DNA of 12,720 nucleotides, taken from NCBI GenBank assembly GCA_905215575.1, contig CAJMQV010000044.1:1-12720 (forward strand), read 5' to 3'. The stretch comes from an uncultured bacterium. Lineage in GTDB: Bacteria; Bacteroidota; Bacteroidia; Bacteroidales; Bacteroidaceae. Below are positions 1 through 7,477 of the stretch, piece after piece. Below the pieces are notes generated by a model that had not been told where the DNA came from, made no database searches, and saw only the letters and a program-made list of their open reading frames with translations. Numbering within the stretch: the first letter of the stretch is position 1; each line of letters starts with the position of its first letter. Both the position numbers and the translations under genes were made by a program.

Positions 1-48
1 CCTCATGATTAAACAACCAACACGGATTCGGGACGGGGATTTGCCGAG

Positions 49-1902
49 GTGTGGAACCGGGACACCGTGACCAAACAAAGCAACGGAAATATCCTGACCG
101 ATCTGATCCTGACTCCGCTCTTCGACGACCAGGGTGCCGTGACCGGCATGAATCTGGAAATGCCGGAATATGCGGAGGATTTTTTGCCGAACTTCCGAAA
201 CGGCGACTCGGTGTTGCTTTATGAGCGCAATACGGAGCAGGACTCGGCCATCAACAAGCAGATATTCCGATGCCAGATCGAAGAGATGGGTACCCGGACG
301 GTGAAGGTGCGTCTGGCCTACAAGCAAAAGAACGCACAGGTGTTTCACCAACAGTCCCGATATGCCCTGGAACCGGGATATGCCGACAGCAGCTATGCGC
401 AGGCCTACCGGGGACTTTACAGTCTGCTGCTGGCTCCGGAAGAACGGCGCGCCCTGATTTTAGGACAACGGAAACCGGAAACCGACCGCAACATAACCCT
501 GAACAGGCACTTTGAGAATCCGGAAACCGAAGAAATCGTACGCAAGGCCAAACAGGCACGGGACTATTTCCTGCTGGTGGGACCGCCGGGAACCGGAAAG
601 ACTTCGGTGGCCCTGAAGGCGATGGTGGAGGAACTGATCCAGGAAACACCACGGCAGAACCTGTTGCTGATGGCTTATACCAACCGGGCCGTAGACGAAA
701 TCTGCCAGATGCTGGAAGGACTGGACGAACATCCGGAATATGTACGCATCGGTCAGGAACTGAACTGCGAGAAAGCCTACCGGCACCGCCTCATCAAATA
801 TAAAATCAAGGACGCACAAAACCGAAAACAGATATACGACCTGCTGGAACCGGTGCAGATCTTTGTGGGCACCATCAGCAGCATGGCCGGAAAGAGCGAA
901 CTGTTTGAACTGAAACGCTTCGACACGGCCATTGTGGACGAGGCATCGCAGGTGCTGGAACCGCAACTGCTGCCCCTGCTCTGTGCCACGACCAACCTGC
1001 CCGACCCGAATTACCGGAGTAACCCGTGTGCCATCCGGAAATTCATCCTGATCGGCGACCACAAGCAGCTGCCAGCCGTAGTGCTGCAAAACCCGATGCG
1101 CTCGGAAGTGAAAAGCGAAAAGCTGAAAGCCATCGGACTGACCAACTGCCGCAACTCCCTGTTTGAGCGGTTACACTCGCTGCAACAGCTGATGCACACC
1201 GAACAGGACATGGTGGCCTGGCTGCACCGGCAGGGACGCATGCACGAGGAACTGAGCGAATTCGTAAACCGGAGCTTCTACAACCAACAGTTGGGACTGG
1301 TGCCCCTGCCCCATCAGACCGGAGCCCTGAACAATGATTATCAGGGAGATGATCCGTGGATGCAAATGGCAGCAACCGTGCGGATGGGATTCATTCCGGT
1401 GGTGCCCAAAGAATACGGAGAAAACAACAAGGTGAACCGAGAAGAAGCCGTCGTGACCGGACAACTGGTAGAGGCACTCTATCGGCTGCACCAGAAAGAA
1501 AAGGACTGGAATCCGGCGCGGCAGATCGGTATCATCGTACCGTTCCGGGGACAGATCGCCATGATCCGCAAGGAACTGGCGGCACGCAATCTGGAAGGCT
1601 ATGAGGATATCACAATCGATACGGTAGAACGGTACCAGGGCAGTCAGCGCGACGTGATCCTGTTCAGCACCACCATCCGCCAACCGTATCAGCTGGAAGT
1701 GCTATCTACCCCCGTAAAGACGGAAGGACAGTGGGTGGACCGCAAACTGAATGTAGCCATTACCCGGGCCAGAAAGCAGTTTTTCATGACGGGCAATCCG
1801 CATCTGCTGGAACGGTCGCCCTCATACAGTCAGCTGATAGACTATATGCAGGAAAAAGAAAACATCCAATATTCATTTCTGAAAAGGGAGTCAAGAAAGT
1901 GA
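49..1902 (+). CDS. Dna2/Upf1-type superfamily 1 DNA helicase (AAA domain), possibly 5'-truncated
   Basis: ATP-dependent nucleic-acid helicase of the SF1B (Upf1/Dna2) type, expected to act in DNA replication or repair. Numbered from the GTG at 49, the helicase motifs are all visible: Walker A GPPGTGKT at 178-185, motif Ia around AYTNRAVDE, motif II VDEAS at 296-300, motif III GDHKQLP at 336-342, motif IV IGIIVPFRGQ at 493-502, motif V DTVERYQGSQRD at 524-535 and motif VI NVAITRARKQ from 568. Residues about 50-105 resemble the beta-barrel insert that precedes the motor in this group. The frame reads as plausible protein from base 13 (ending in GFAEVW), but a TAA at 10-12 closes it. There is no convincing ribosome binding site before the GTG, so the start is uncertain. 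Bacterial Dna2-like proteins can carry a Cas4/RecB-like nuclease domain at the N-terminus; none is present here. Helicase assignment is secure; gene integrity is not. Confidence 0.85.
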   Translation: MWNRDTVTKQSNGNILTDLILTPLFDDQGAVTGMNLEMPEYAEDFLPNFRNGDSVLLYERNTEQDSAINKQIFRCQIEEMGTRTVKVRLAYKQKNAQVFHQQSRYALEPGYADSSYAQAYRGLYSLLLAPEERRALILGQRKPETDRNITLNRHFENPETEEIVRKAKQARDYFLLVGPPGTGKTSVALKAMVEELIQETPRQNLLLMAYTNRAVDEICQMLEGLDEHPEYVRIGQELNCEKAYRHRLIKYKIKDAQNRKQIYDLLEPVQIFVGTISSMAGKSELFELKRFDTAIVDEASQVLEPQLLPLLCATTNLPDPNYRSNPCAIRKFILIGDHKQLPAVVLQNPMRSEVKSEKLKAIGLTNCRNSLFERLHSLQQLMHTEQDMVAWLHRQGRMHEELSEFVNRSFYNQQLGLVPLPHQTGALNNDYQGDDPWMQMAATVRMGFIPVVPKEYGENNKVNREEAVVTGQLVEALYRLHQKEKDWNPARQIGIIVPFRGQIAMIRKELAARNLEGYEDITIDTVERYQGSQRDVILFSTTIRQPYQLEVLSTPVKTEGQWVDRKLNVAITRARKQFFMTGNPHLLERSPSYSQLIDYMQEKENIQYSFLKRESRK

Positions 1903-1909
1903 TGAAATA

Positions 1910-1956
1910 AAAAATATCGGGGAGCGTTCCAACAGGAAAGGCTCCCCGATATTTTT
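1910..1956. terminator. Bidirectional Rho-independent terminator between helicase and HpaII-like gene
   Basis: A perfect 16-bp inverted repeat (1910-1925 with 1941-1956) encloses a 15-nt loop that can form a further 4-bp helix (TTCC with GGAA). The GC-rich core is flanked by an A-run on the left and a T-run on the right, so it can terminate transcription in both directions. It sits between two convergent genes. Confidence 0.9.
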
Positions 1957-1963
1957 ATAATCA

Positions 1964-3049
1964 TTACCGACGTACAAAACCGATTTTGAGATTCAGCTTG
2001 AAATAATAAAGTTTGTTCTCACGCTCCAGATAACCATACTTGTCCTTGTCGGGCAATCCCTTTTCCAGACGGGTGTGCGTGAACAGATAGTCGCCGAACA
2101 CATCCTTATCGGACTTCTGATATACGGTAATACGGCCGTCCGCTCCTACCATCAGAATACCGGATACCGCACTGTCACGCCCGGTGTAGATCTTGGCCGG
2201 ACGAAGTCCCAAAGCCAAAGCAACGAGAAACTGCTTCATCTTATGACGGTAGAAGCCATGTTTGTGGATCAGCTCATCCTTAATCTTCAGCGGATTACGC
2301 TCCTCGATCAATGCGGTCAGCTCATCAATACGGCTGATCTGGTCCAAATGGAAGATGCGCAACATTTCGCACAGCACACGAGGGAAATGCAAGTCGATCA
2401 TATGCAGATTGCTGCGGAATACCCGGTCGCACACATCGCTGTACTTGAAAATACCTCCCATACTCTCAATATAAAGCATACGACGGGCTACCTCGGCCGG
2501 ATTCTCCGGATTGTCGGTATAATTGATCTTGTAGACTGCCGGCTGAGAAAAACGGATACCGGTCTGCTCCATTTTCAGATTAGCCGTACGACCGCCGTCG
2601 AGCAGCGGATCGAGAGTACACAAACGGGAATAAATGCGCAGGCCGACCAAAGGAGCCTCGGGATGATAAAAAGCCACATACAAATCAGTACGGTCATCGG
2701 TTACAGCCTCCAGATCATAAATGCGCACGGCATCCAGAAAACCTTCCACTCCTTCCGGAGCTTCCACCTCATCATCATGCACGTCCGACAATGTCTGAAG
2801 GATCATTCCGGCCACAGTGGCAAAATCCTCACGCGGAATACGCTCGTCCATCTCGGCTCCCTGAATTCGGATCTCTTCGGCACCAATCAGGTAACGTCTC
2901 GTTCCATCGTGCTCCTGCCGCTGCACCAAGGCAACCGGCATCCATGTCCCTTCGGTACCGTCTGCAGTTCCTGCAGCCAGTCCTCCCTGAGCTAAGATCG
3001 TGAAAAACGTATACAGTTCACTCCATTCTCTTCGTGTAGCTGTCATCAT
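1964..3049 (-). CDS. HpaII-family restriction-endonuclease-like protein, orphan
   Basis: 361-aa protein that I assign, from memory of family patterns, to the HpaII restriction endonuclease family (PD-(D/E)XK type II enzymes). Matching points are the N-terminal REWSELYTFF block at 7-16, the central VGLRIYSRL block at 135-143, FRSNLHMIDLHFPRVLCEML at 211-230, FLVALALGLRPAKIY at 274-288 and the C-terminal DYLFTHTRLE ... YYFKLNLKIGF. Where I recall family members having an S-I-K-S stretch with the catalytic lysine, this protein has R-I-Y-S (Y140), so it may not cleave DNA. No methyltransferase lies next to it, which is odd for a type II system. I chose the ATG at 3049 over the upstream ATG at 3115 because the family N-terminus starts here and a TACATTTG -7 element at 3103-3110 would put the transcript start downstream of 3115. 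A nuclease-derived protein of other function is equally possible. Confidence 0.65.
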   Translation of the reverse strand: MMTATRREWSELYTFFTILAQGGLAAGTADGTEGTWMPVALVQRQEHDGTRRYLIGAEEIRIQGAEMDERIPREDFATVAGMILQTLSDVHDDEVEAPEGVEGFLDAVRIYDLEAVTDDRTDLYVAFYHPEAPLVGLRIYSRLCTLDPLLDGGRTANLKMEQTGIRFSQPAVYKINYTDNPENPAEVARRMLYIESMGGIFKYSDVCDRVFRSNLHMIDLHFPRVLCEMLRIFHLDQISRIDELTALIEERNPLKIKDELIHKHGFYRHKMKQFLVALALGLRPAKIYTGRDSAVSGILMVGADGRITVYQKSDKDVFGDYLFTHTRLEKGLPDKDKYGYLERENKLYYFKLNLKIGFVRR

Positions 3050-3102
3050 TGTCTTGTCTGTTTCTGAATTGATAAATAACTGGATTCTTTCCTTTTTACG
3101 TG

Positions 3103-3110
3103 CAAATGTA
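3103..3110 (-). promoter_or_regulatory. Bacteroidetes -7 promoter element for HpaII-like gene
   Basis: Read on the reverse strand this is TACATTTG, a full match to the TAnnTTTG -7 element of Bacteroidetes sigma factor. It lies about 54 nt upstream of the ATG at 3049 and overlaps the first codons of the alternative start at 3115, which argues against that longer reading. No clear -33 TTTG element is visible. Confidence 0.55.
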
Positions 3111-3174
3111 ACCATTTATACGGAAAAATCCTAAAATGAATTTTCTTTTAAGAAAGAATGAGAATTTAATTATG

Positions 3175-3182
3175 TATATTTG
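3175..3182 (+). promoter_or_regulatory. Bacteroidetes -7 promoter element for sdaA
   Basis: TATATTTG matches the TAnnTTTG consensus and lies 35 nt upstream of the sdaA ATG, giving a short leader. The -33 element is not obvious. Together with the element at 3103-3110 it makes 3050-3217 a divergent promoter region with no other content that I can see. Confidence 0.6.
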
Positions 3183-3217
3183 CCTGAAAAATGGAACACC
3201 AACAATAGAGCGCATAT

Positions 3218-4444
3218 ATGATAACAATCAAAGAACTTTATAGAATAGGACAAGGTCCCTCAAGCAGCCATACCATGGGACCGAGAAAAGCCGCTGAACA
3301 ATTTTTGGCGCAGCACCCCGATGCCAGCCGATTTGAAGTAACCTTATACGGCAGTCTGGCAGCAACCGGAAAAGGACACATGACCGATGTGGCCATTCTG
3401 GATGTGTTGGGCGAAGAACGTACGGATATAATCTGGGAGCCCAAGACCTTCCTGCCTTTCCATCCCAACGGCATGAAATTCCGGGCCATGGACAGCGAAG
3501 GAAACAGCAGCGAACCCTGGACCGTATTCAGCGTGGGCGGTGGCGCACTGGCCGAAGAAGGACAGCAGCAAGTGGACTTTCCGGAAATATACGACATGAA
3601 TTCGGCTACCGAAATCATGAACTGGTGTATCAGCACCGGAAAAAGTTACTGGGAATACGTGCAGGAATGTGAAAACAGTGATGTGTGGGACTACCTGAGC
3701 GAAGTGTGGAAAGTGATGAAAGAAGCCGTAGAACGAGGACTCGACAAGGAAGAAGTATTGCCGGGACCACTGAACCTGAGAAGAAAAGCTTCTTCATACT
3801 TTGTACGTGCCGAAGGTTACCAGTCGTCCATGAAGACCCGCGGACTGATCTTTGCCTATGCCTTGGCGGTAAGCGAAGAGAATGCGGGAGGAGGTATCAT
3901 CGTTACCGCTCCGACATGCGGATCGTGCGGTGTATTGCCGGGCGTTCTCTATCATCTGTACAAATCACGCGACATGAGTGAGAAACGGATTATCCGGGCC
4001 TTGGCTACAGCCGGTCTGTTTGGTAATATCGTCAAGAAAAACGCCTCCATTTCAGGAGCAGAAGTGGGTTGCCAGGGAGAAGTCGGTGTGGCCTGTGCTA
4101 TGGCGGCAGCCGCAGCCAACCAGCTGTTCGGTGGCAGTCCGGCACAAATAGAATATGCGGCGGAGATGGGCCTGGAGCATCACTTGGGACTGACCTGCGA
4201 CCCGGTATGCGGACTGGTTCAGATTCCGTGTATCGAACGTAATGCCTATGCAGCCGCACGAGCAATGGACGCCAATTCATACGCCATGTTTACAGACGGT
4301 ACCCACCGGGTATCCTTTGACAAGGTGGTTGAAGTGATGAAACAAACCGGTCATGACTTGCCTTCATTATATAAGGAAACCAGTGAAGGAGGTCTGGCAC
4401 AAAGTTTCAAGCAAATGTGGGACCTGAGAAATCATAAGATCTAA
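3218..4444 (+). CDS. sdaA: L-serine ammonia-lyase (L-serine dehydratase), iron-sulfur type, fused alpha/beta
   Basis: Deaminates L-serine to pyruvate and ammonia in the cytoplasm, using an oxygen-sensitive [4Fe-4S] cluster. The 408-aa single chain carries the N-terminal beta domain with GPSSSHTMGP at 13-22, followed by the alpha domain with TAPTCGSCGVLPG, ISGAEVGCQGEVG, LTCDPVCGLVQIPC and ERNAYAA. Cysteines 285, 327 and 338 have spacings of 42 and 11 residues. These are the same spacings I recall for the three cluster ligands of the Legionella enzyme (C343, C385, C396), so the cluster site looks intact. The chain is somewhat shorter than the E. coli enzyme (about 454 aa). It is monocistronic, with its own -7 element at 3175-3182 and a strong terminator just downstream. 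Function is confidently assigned from the motifs. Confidence 0.96.
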   Translation: MITIKELYRIGQGPSSSHTMGPRKAAEQFLAQHPDASRFEVTLYGSLAATGKGHMTDVAILDVLGEERTDIIWEPKTFLPFHPNGMKFRAMDSEGNSSEPWTVFSVGGGALAEEGQQQVDFPEIYDMNSATEIMNWCISTGKSYWEYVQECENSDVWDYLSEVWKVMKEAVERGLDKEEVLPGPLNLRRKASSYFVRAEGYQSSMKTRGLIFAYALAVSEENAGGGIIVTAPTCGSCGVLPGVLYHLYKSRDMSEKRIIRALATAGLFGNIVKKNASISGAEVGCQGEVGVACAMAAAAANQLFGGSPAQIEYAAEMGLEHHLGLTCDPVCGLVQIPCIERNAYAAARAMDANSYAMFTDGTHRVSFDKVVEVMKQTGHDLPSLYKETSEGGLAQSFKQMWDLRNHKI

Positions 4445-4462
4445 TAAGGAATCATAAGTTCT

Positions 4463-4516
4463 AAAACTATAAAACCCTGAAAGTTCTTCTTCAGACTTTC
4501 AGGGTTTTATAGTTTT
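4463..4516. terminator. Bidirectional Rho-independent terminator between sdaA and the reverse operon
   Basis: A perfect 22-bp inverted repeat (4463-4484 with 4495-4516) encloses a 10-nt loop. The core is CCCTGAAAGT with its complement, flanked by A-rich and T-rich arms. It lies between the convergent sdaA stop and the last gene of the reverse operon, so it can serve both. Confidence 0.92.
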
Positions 4517-4527
4517 TACAGCCATGG

Positions 4528-4995
4528 TCAGCGCTGCAAGTATTCCAGTAATCCCACACAGGCATCTTCCAGAATATCAAGAACCAGTTCGAAGCCTTGC
4601 GCTCCACCATAATATGGATCGGGAATATGATCAACGTCGGGATGACTCTGACAGAAATCGGTCATGCGAAACAGTTTGCGCTCCTCTTCGATACCCGGAG
4701 CACGATCGTGAAGAGCATCCATATTGCTTTCGTCCATTCCAATAATCATATCAAAATCAAAAAAGTCCTGATAGACAACCGGACGGGACAGATGGGTCAG
4801 TTCATATCCCCGTCGGGCAGCATGCATGCGCATCCGGGCATCAGGAAGTTCTCCCTGATGATAATTGCTGATACCGGCAGAATCGAGGAAAAACTCCGAT
4901 TCCAGACCAGCCTTACGGACCACATGACGCATCACTTCTTCGGCAGCCGAAGAGCGACAGATATTGCCCAGACAAACGAACAAGATCTTTTTCAT
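4528..4995 (-). CDS. Low-molecular-weight protein-tyrosine phosphatase
   Basis: Cytoplasmic phosphatase of the LMW-PTP family, 155 aa, the usual length. The P-loop CLGNICRS occupies 8-15 with nucleophile C8 and R14 (C-x5-R signature). The general-acid loop DPYYGG is at 126-131 with D126 as the acid. All catalytic residues are present, so it should be active. Relatives either dephosphorylate BY-kinases that control polysaccharide export or, in the arsenate-reductase-like branch, reduce arsenate; no kinase or capsule gene is nearby, so the substrate is unknown. It is the last gene of the operon. Its ATG follows the preceding stop codon after a single base (TAA-T-ATG), suggesting translational coupling to the lipoprotein gene. 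Confidence 0.92.
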   Translation of the reverse strand: MKKILFVCLGNICRSSAAEEVMRHVVRKAGLESEFFLDSAGISNYHQGELPDARMRMHAARRGYELTHLSRPVVYQDFFDFDMIIGMDESNMDALHDRAPGIEEERKLFRMTDFCQSHPDVDHIPDPYYGGAQGFELVLDILEDACVGLLEYLQR

Positions 4996-4996
4996 A

Positions 4997-5509
4997 TTAC
5001 TCTACATTAAAATAAACCTTTCCGTTACACTCTCCGTAAGTCGCTCCGGAAGCGCTGGGGGTAATACTGCCAGTAACTCCTTCGTTGTCCTGATCATACG
5101 AACCGCTACCTATGACCGTTCCCTGGCCGGAATATTTATACTTGGCATAAAAGCTCACGGTATAACGGCCCGTACGGGCATCGGCAGGAATACGGTAACC
5201 GATCACCGGATCATCCGGCTGATGATCATAAATCACTTCCTGCTTTTCGCTGAGCACAACCGAATCACGGCTATCCTTTATAGTCCACTGATAAATCGTT
5301 CCGTTAAGCAAAGTACCCTTGGTAATCTGCTTGGCAGTAATGGTAATGGAATCGTTCGGAGCCAAAACTTCCTGACTCAGAACAAATCCGGAAAACACCG
5401 GCATACGAGAAGTATAATCCTTTTCTTCGCAGGAAGAAAAAGCAGCCAACAAACCACAAAAAGCCAAGCCGGAAAACAGGCAACGCATGAATTTCTTATT
5501 TTTACTCAT
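4997..5509 (-). CDS. Small lipoprotein of unknown function with beta-rich domain
   Basis: 170-aa protein that I cannot assign to a named family. The N-terminus is a lipoprotein signal: basic residues (KNKK), a hydrophobic stretch of about 15 residues, then LAAFSSC with the lipidated cysteine at 27. The mature start EEKDYTS is acidic, loosely like the surface-export signals of Bacteroidetes lipoproteins, so it may reach the outer membrane or cell surface. The remainder alternates hydrophobic and polar residues as in an Ig-like or PKD-like beta sandwich (for example SITITAKQ, YQWTIKD, GRYTVSFYAKY), with two further cysteines, C8 in the signal and C162 near the end. It starts 6 nt after the Maf stop and runs into the phosphatase gene with a 1-nt gap. 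Its link to these cytoplasmic enzymes is unexplained. Confidence 0.75.
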   Translation of the reverse strand: MSKNKKFMRCLFSGLAFCGLLAAFSSCEEKDYTSRMPVFSGFVLSQEVLAPNDSITITAKQITKGTLLNGTIYQWTIKDSRDSVVLSEKQEVIYDHQPDDPVIGYRIPADARTGRYTVSFYAKYKYSGQGTVIGSGSYDQDNEGVTGSITPSASGATYGECNGKVYFNVE

Positions 5510-5515
5510 ATTCTA

Positions 5516-6103
5516 TTAATCATTAAATGTTTTCAACTCCTGATAAAGACGCTGTATCGGCAGGCCCATTACATTAAAATAAGAACCTTGAATGCCGGTG
5601 ACACCGACAAAACCGATCCATTCCTGGATACCATAGGAACCGGCCTTGTCAAAAGGACGGTAATGGTCCACATAATAAGTGATCTCCTCATCAGACAAAT
5701 CGGCAAAGGTAACCTCTGTGGTAACCGCAAAGGAACGGTTGCGCTCCAAAGTCTGAAGAGTTACTCCAGTGATGACCTGATGCGTACGTCCGGATAAGGC
5801 ACGCAACATGGAGCAAGCTTCACTCCGGTCGTGCGGTTTGCCAAAGACCTTTCCATCCGTATAGACAATGGTATCGGCTGTGATGAGCAATTCCTGCGCA
5901 GCCAAAGTAGGAAGATAGGCGGACGCTTTGGCCGAAGCTATATACAAGGCAATCTCCGGACCGGTAAGGCCATCGGGATAGGACTCATCGATTCCGGGAA
6001 TGACCCGAGTCTGGAAAGCAATGCCAAGCCCCGCCAACAATTCACGGCGGCGCGGAGAATTACTGGCCAGAATAATCTGATAAGAAGAAAGATGATCTAA
6101 CAT
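5516..6103 (-). CDS. maf: Maf family nucleoside triphosphate pyrophosphatase (YhdE-like, dTTP/UTP type)
   Basis: Hydrolyses non-canonical or selected nucleoside triphosphates (dTTP, UTP and modified forms) to the monophosphate and pyrophosphate, cleaning the nucleotide pool; overproduction of relatives blocks septation. The 195-aa chain, a normal length, shows the Maf signatures: ASNSPRRRELL at 13-23, ITADTIV at 74-80 with catalytic-site D77, FGKP at 87-90 with K89, and FDKAGSYGIQ at 151-160. The GIQ in the last motif fits the YhdE subfamily better than the YceF (m7GTP) subfamily. It lies within the reverse operon, 45 nt after the KdsC-like gene, the largest gap in that operon; I see no clear -7 element in the gap. 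Confidence 0.93.
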   Translation of the reverse strand: MLDHLSSYQIILASNSPRRRELLAGLGIAFQTRVIPGIDESYPDGLTGPEIALYIASAKASAYLPTLAAQELLITADTIVYTDGKVFGKPHDRSEACSMLRALSGRTHQVITGVTLQTLERNRSFAVTTEVTFADLSDEEITYYVDHYRPFDKAGSYGIQEWIGFVGVTGIQGSYFNVMGLPIQRLYQELKTFND

Positions 6104-6148
6104 AGATATTCTTTGATATTTGTTTTTGATTCGATTCCACGAAATAAG

Positions 6149-6667
6149 TTACCAGCCAAAGGCTTCACGATCACTCATCCATTTATGCTGGGCTCTCAGT
6201 ACCTGTTCGATGACATCACGCCCGCAACCGTCTCCACCGGCTCTGTGGGAAATGTACAGAGAAACGGAACGTATCTCCGGAGCCGCATCGGAGGGACAAC
6301 AAGGGCAGCCACAACGCGACAAGACCTCATAATCGGGAATGTCATCTCCCATATAAAGCACTTCCTCATCCCGTAAACCGTACTTTTCCAGAAACGCCTC
6401 ATAGGTGGTCAGCTTCACGGAACATCCCATATAGATATCCGAAACTCCCAATCCTTCGTAGCGCTTGCGGACCGCCTCGGAACGGCCACCGGTAATAATT
6501 GCGATACGGAGCCCCATCTTAACGGCCAGCTGGATGGCATACCCATCCTTAATATTTACCGTACGCAGCGGTTCGCCACTGGAATGAAGCATAATGGTCT
6601 GACGGCTTAACACACCGTCAACATCAAAAGCCACAGCCTTTATTTTTTTCAAATCGTAATTGATCAT
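6149..6667 (-). CDS. KdsC-like HAD phosphatase (3-deoxy-D-manno-octulosonate 8-phosphate phosphatase)
   Basis: HAD-superfamily, C0-type phosphatase of 172 aa. The likely reaction is removal of phosphate from Kdo 8-phosphate, a step in lipopolysaccharide inner-core synthesis in the cytoplasm. Motif I is FDVDGVLS at 14-21 with D15 nucleophile and D17 acid/base. KDGYAIQLA at 40-48, ITGG at 58-61 (motif II), K85 (motif III) and YMGDDIPDYEVL at 105-116 (motif IV) follow, and the chain ends with GGDGCGRDVIEQVL, typical of KdsC. Relatives of similar length also act on KDN- or NeuNAc-9-phosphate, so the exact substrate is inferred. An unusual cysteine cluster, C119, C121, C123 and C124, follows motif IV. 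The ATG overlaps the stop of the preceding gene by 4 nt (ATGA). No kdsA, kdsB or kdsD gene lies in the window. Confidence 0.87.
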   Translation of the reverse strand: MINYDLKKIKAVAFDVDGVLSRQTIMLHSSGEPLRTVNIKDGYAIQLAVKMGLRIAIITGGRSEAVRKRYEGLGVSDIYMGCSVKLTTYEAFLEKYGLRDEEVLYMGDDIPDYEVLSRCGCPCCPSDAAPEIRSVSLYISHRAGGDGCGRDVIEQVLRAQHKWMSDREAFGW

Positions 6668-7473
6668 ATCTTTTTATTTGCTTCGTTATACTTTTGGGCC
6701 TTCTCATGAATGCTCCGGCTCATCAGTTCATAAATATCCCGATACAAGGGATTATCCTGAAGCAGACTCATCTGAGCTTCAAGCACATTACGGTCGTAAC
6801 GAACGGCCGGACCGGTCTGAGCCTCAACCGGTGGCAACTGGTGTACCTTGGCCGCGGTTTCATCAATCAAAGGCAGCAAAGCTTCAAAAGGAATATTTTC
6901 CTCTGCCAGCAGGTCGGATGCCATCGCATAGCAATGGTTTACAAAGTTACAGGCGAAAACAGCCGAAAGATGAAGCATGCGACGTGAAGCCGAAGAAAGC
7001 GGATAAACCCGGGTCGTGAATGAGGCGGCCAAATCCATCAGTTCCTGTGTCAGAGCTGAAGACGAAGCCTCAACAAATATGGGAACAACACTCATATCCA
7101 ACGGACGGTTGTGAGAAAAAGTCTGTAACGGATAGAATATGCCATAACGGGAAAGTCCCAGTCCTTCAAAAACAGACAAAGGCATACTGCCCGCCGTATG
7201 CAGGAAACATCCCCGCCCACAACGGGAAGCCAAAGCCTCAATCAGCTGAGACAACACCGCATCCTTCACGGAGAACAAATAATAATCGGCATCAGCAAAC
7301 ACCTGATTCAGCTCTGTAGTAAAAGGGCAATGCAAGAGATCGGCCAATGCTGACGCGGAAGCCTCCGTACGACTGTATACCTGAACGATTTTCAAACCGG
7401 CCTGAGACAAAGCCTGCGACAGATGGGTAGCCACACGCCCCGCACCTATCATAACCATTGTTTTCTGTTCCAT
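6664..7473 (-). CDS. DUF2520 protein with N-terminal Rossmann NAD(P)-binding domain
   Basis: 269-aa protein with two parts. Residues 7-15 (VMIGAGRVA) form the GxGxxA dinucleotide-binding loop of a Rossmann-like domain extending to about residue 130. The remainder, including FYPLQTFS, RRMLHLSAVFACNFVNH and QTGPAVRYD, matches the DUF2520 domain, which resembles the C-terminal helical domain of 6-phosphogluconate or ketopantoate-type reductases. It is therefore probably an NAD(P)-dependent oxidoreductase of unknown substrate. I chose the ATG at 7473 because the Rossmann strand follows at once and it lies 4 nt after the nitroreductase stop; a longer reading from 7512 would overlap that gene by 35 nt with an unconvincing N-terminus. 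Its stop overlaps the KdsC-like start (ATGA). I recall this pair with Maf as a common Bacteroidetes arrangement. Confidence 0.88.
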   Translation of the reverse strand: MEQKTMVMIGAGRVATHLSQALSQAGLKIVQVYSRTEASASALADLLHCPFTTELNQVFADADYYLFSVKDAVLSQLIEALASRCGRGCFLHTAGSMPLSVFEGLGLSRYGIFYPLQTFSHNRPLDMSVVPIFVEASSSALTQELMDLAASFTTRVYPLSSASRRMLHLSAVFACNFVNHCYAMASDLLAEENIPFEALLPLIDETAAKVHQLPPVEAQTGPAVRYDRNVLEAQMSLLQDNPLYRDIYELMSRSIHEKAQKYNEANKKI

Positions 7474-7477
7474 AATC

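Noticed and set aside
2075..2995. A 306-codon open frame on the forward strand, opposite the HpaII-like gene
   Set aside because: It lies wholly antisense to a gene with clear family blocks; its translation shows no recognisable domain and there is no promoter or ribosome binding site for it.
3047..3115. Longer start (ATG at 3115) for the HpaII-like protein
   Set aside because: The additional 22 residues precede the family N-terminus, and the TACATTTG promoter element overlaps their first codons, so the transcript would probably not contain them.
1..3115. Helicase plus HpaII-like protein as a defence system
   Set aside because: The two genes are convergent, separated by a strong bidirectional terminator, and there is no methyltransferase or mobile-element signature; co-function is not supported.
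4964..5797. A 277-codon forward open frame across the phosphatase/lipoprotein/Maf region
   Set aside because: It is antisense to three genes with recognised motifs or a lipoprotein signal, and its low-complexity translation matches no domain I know.
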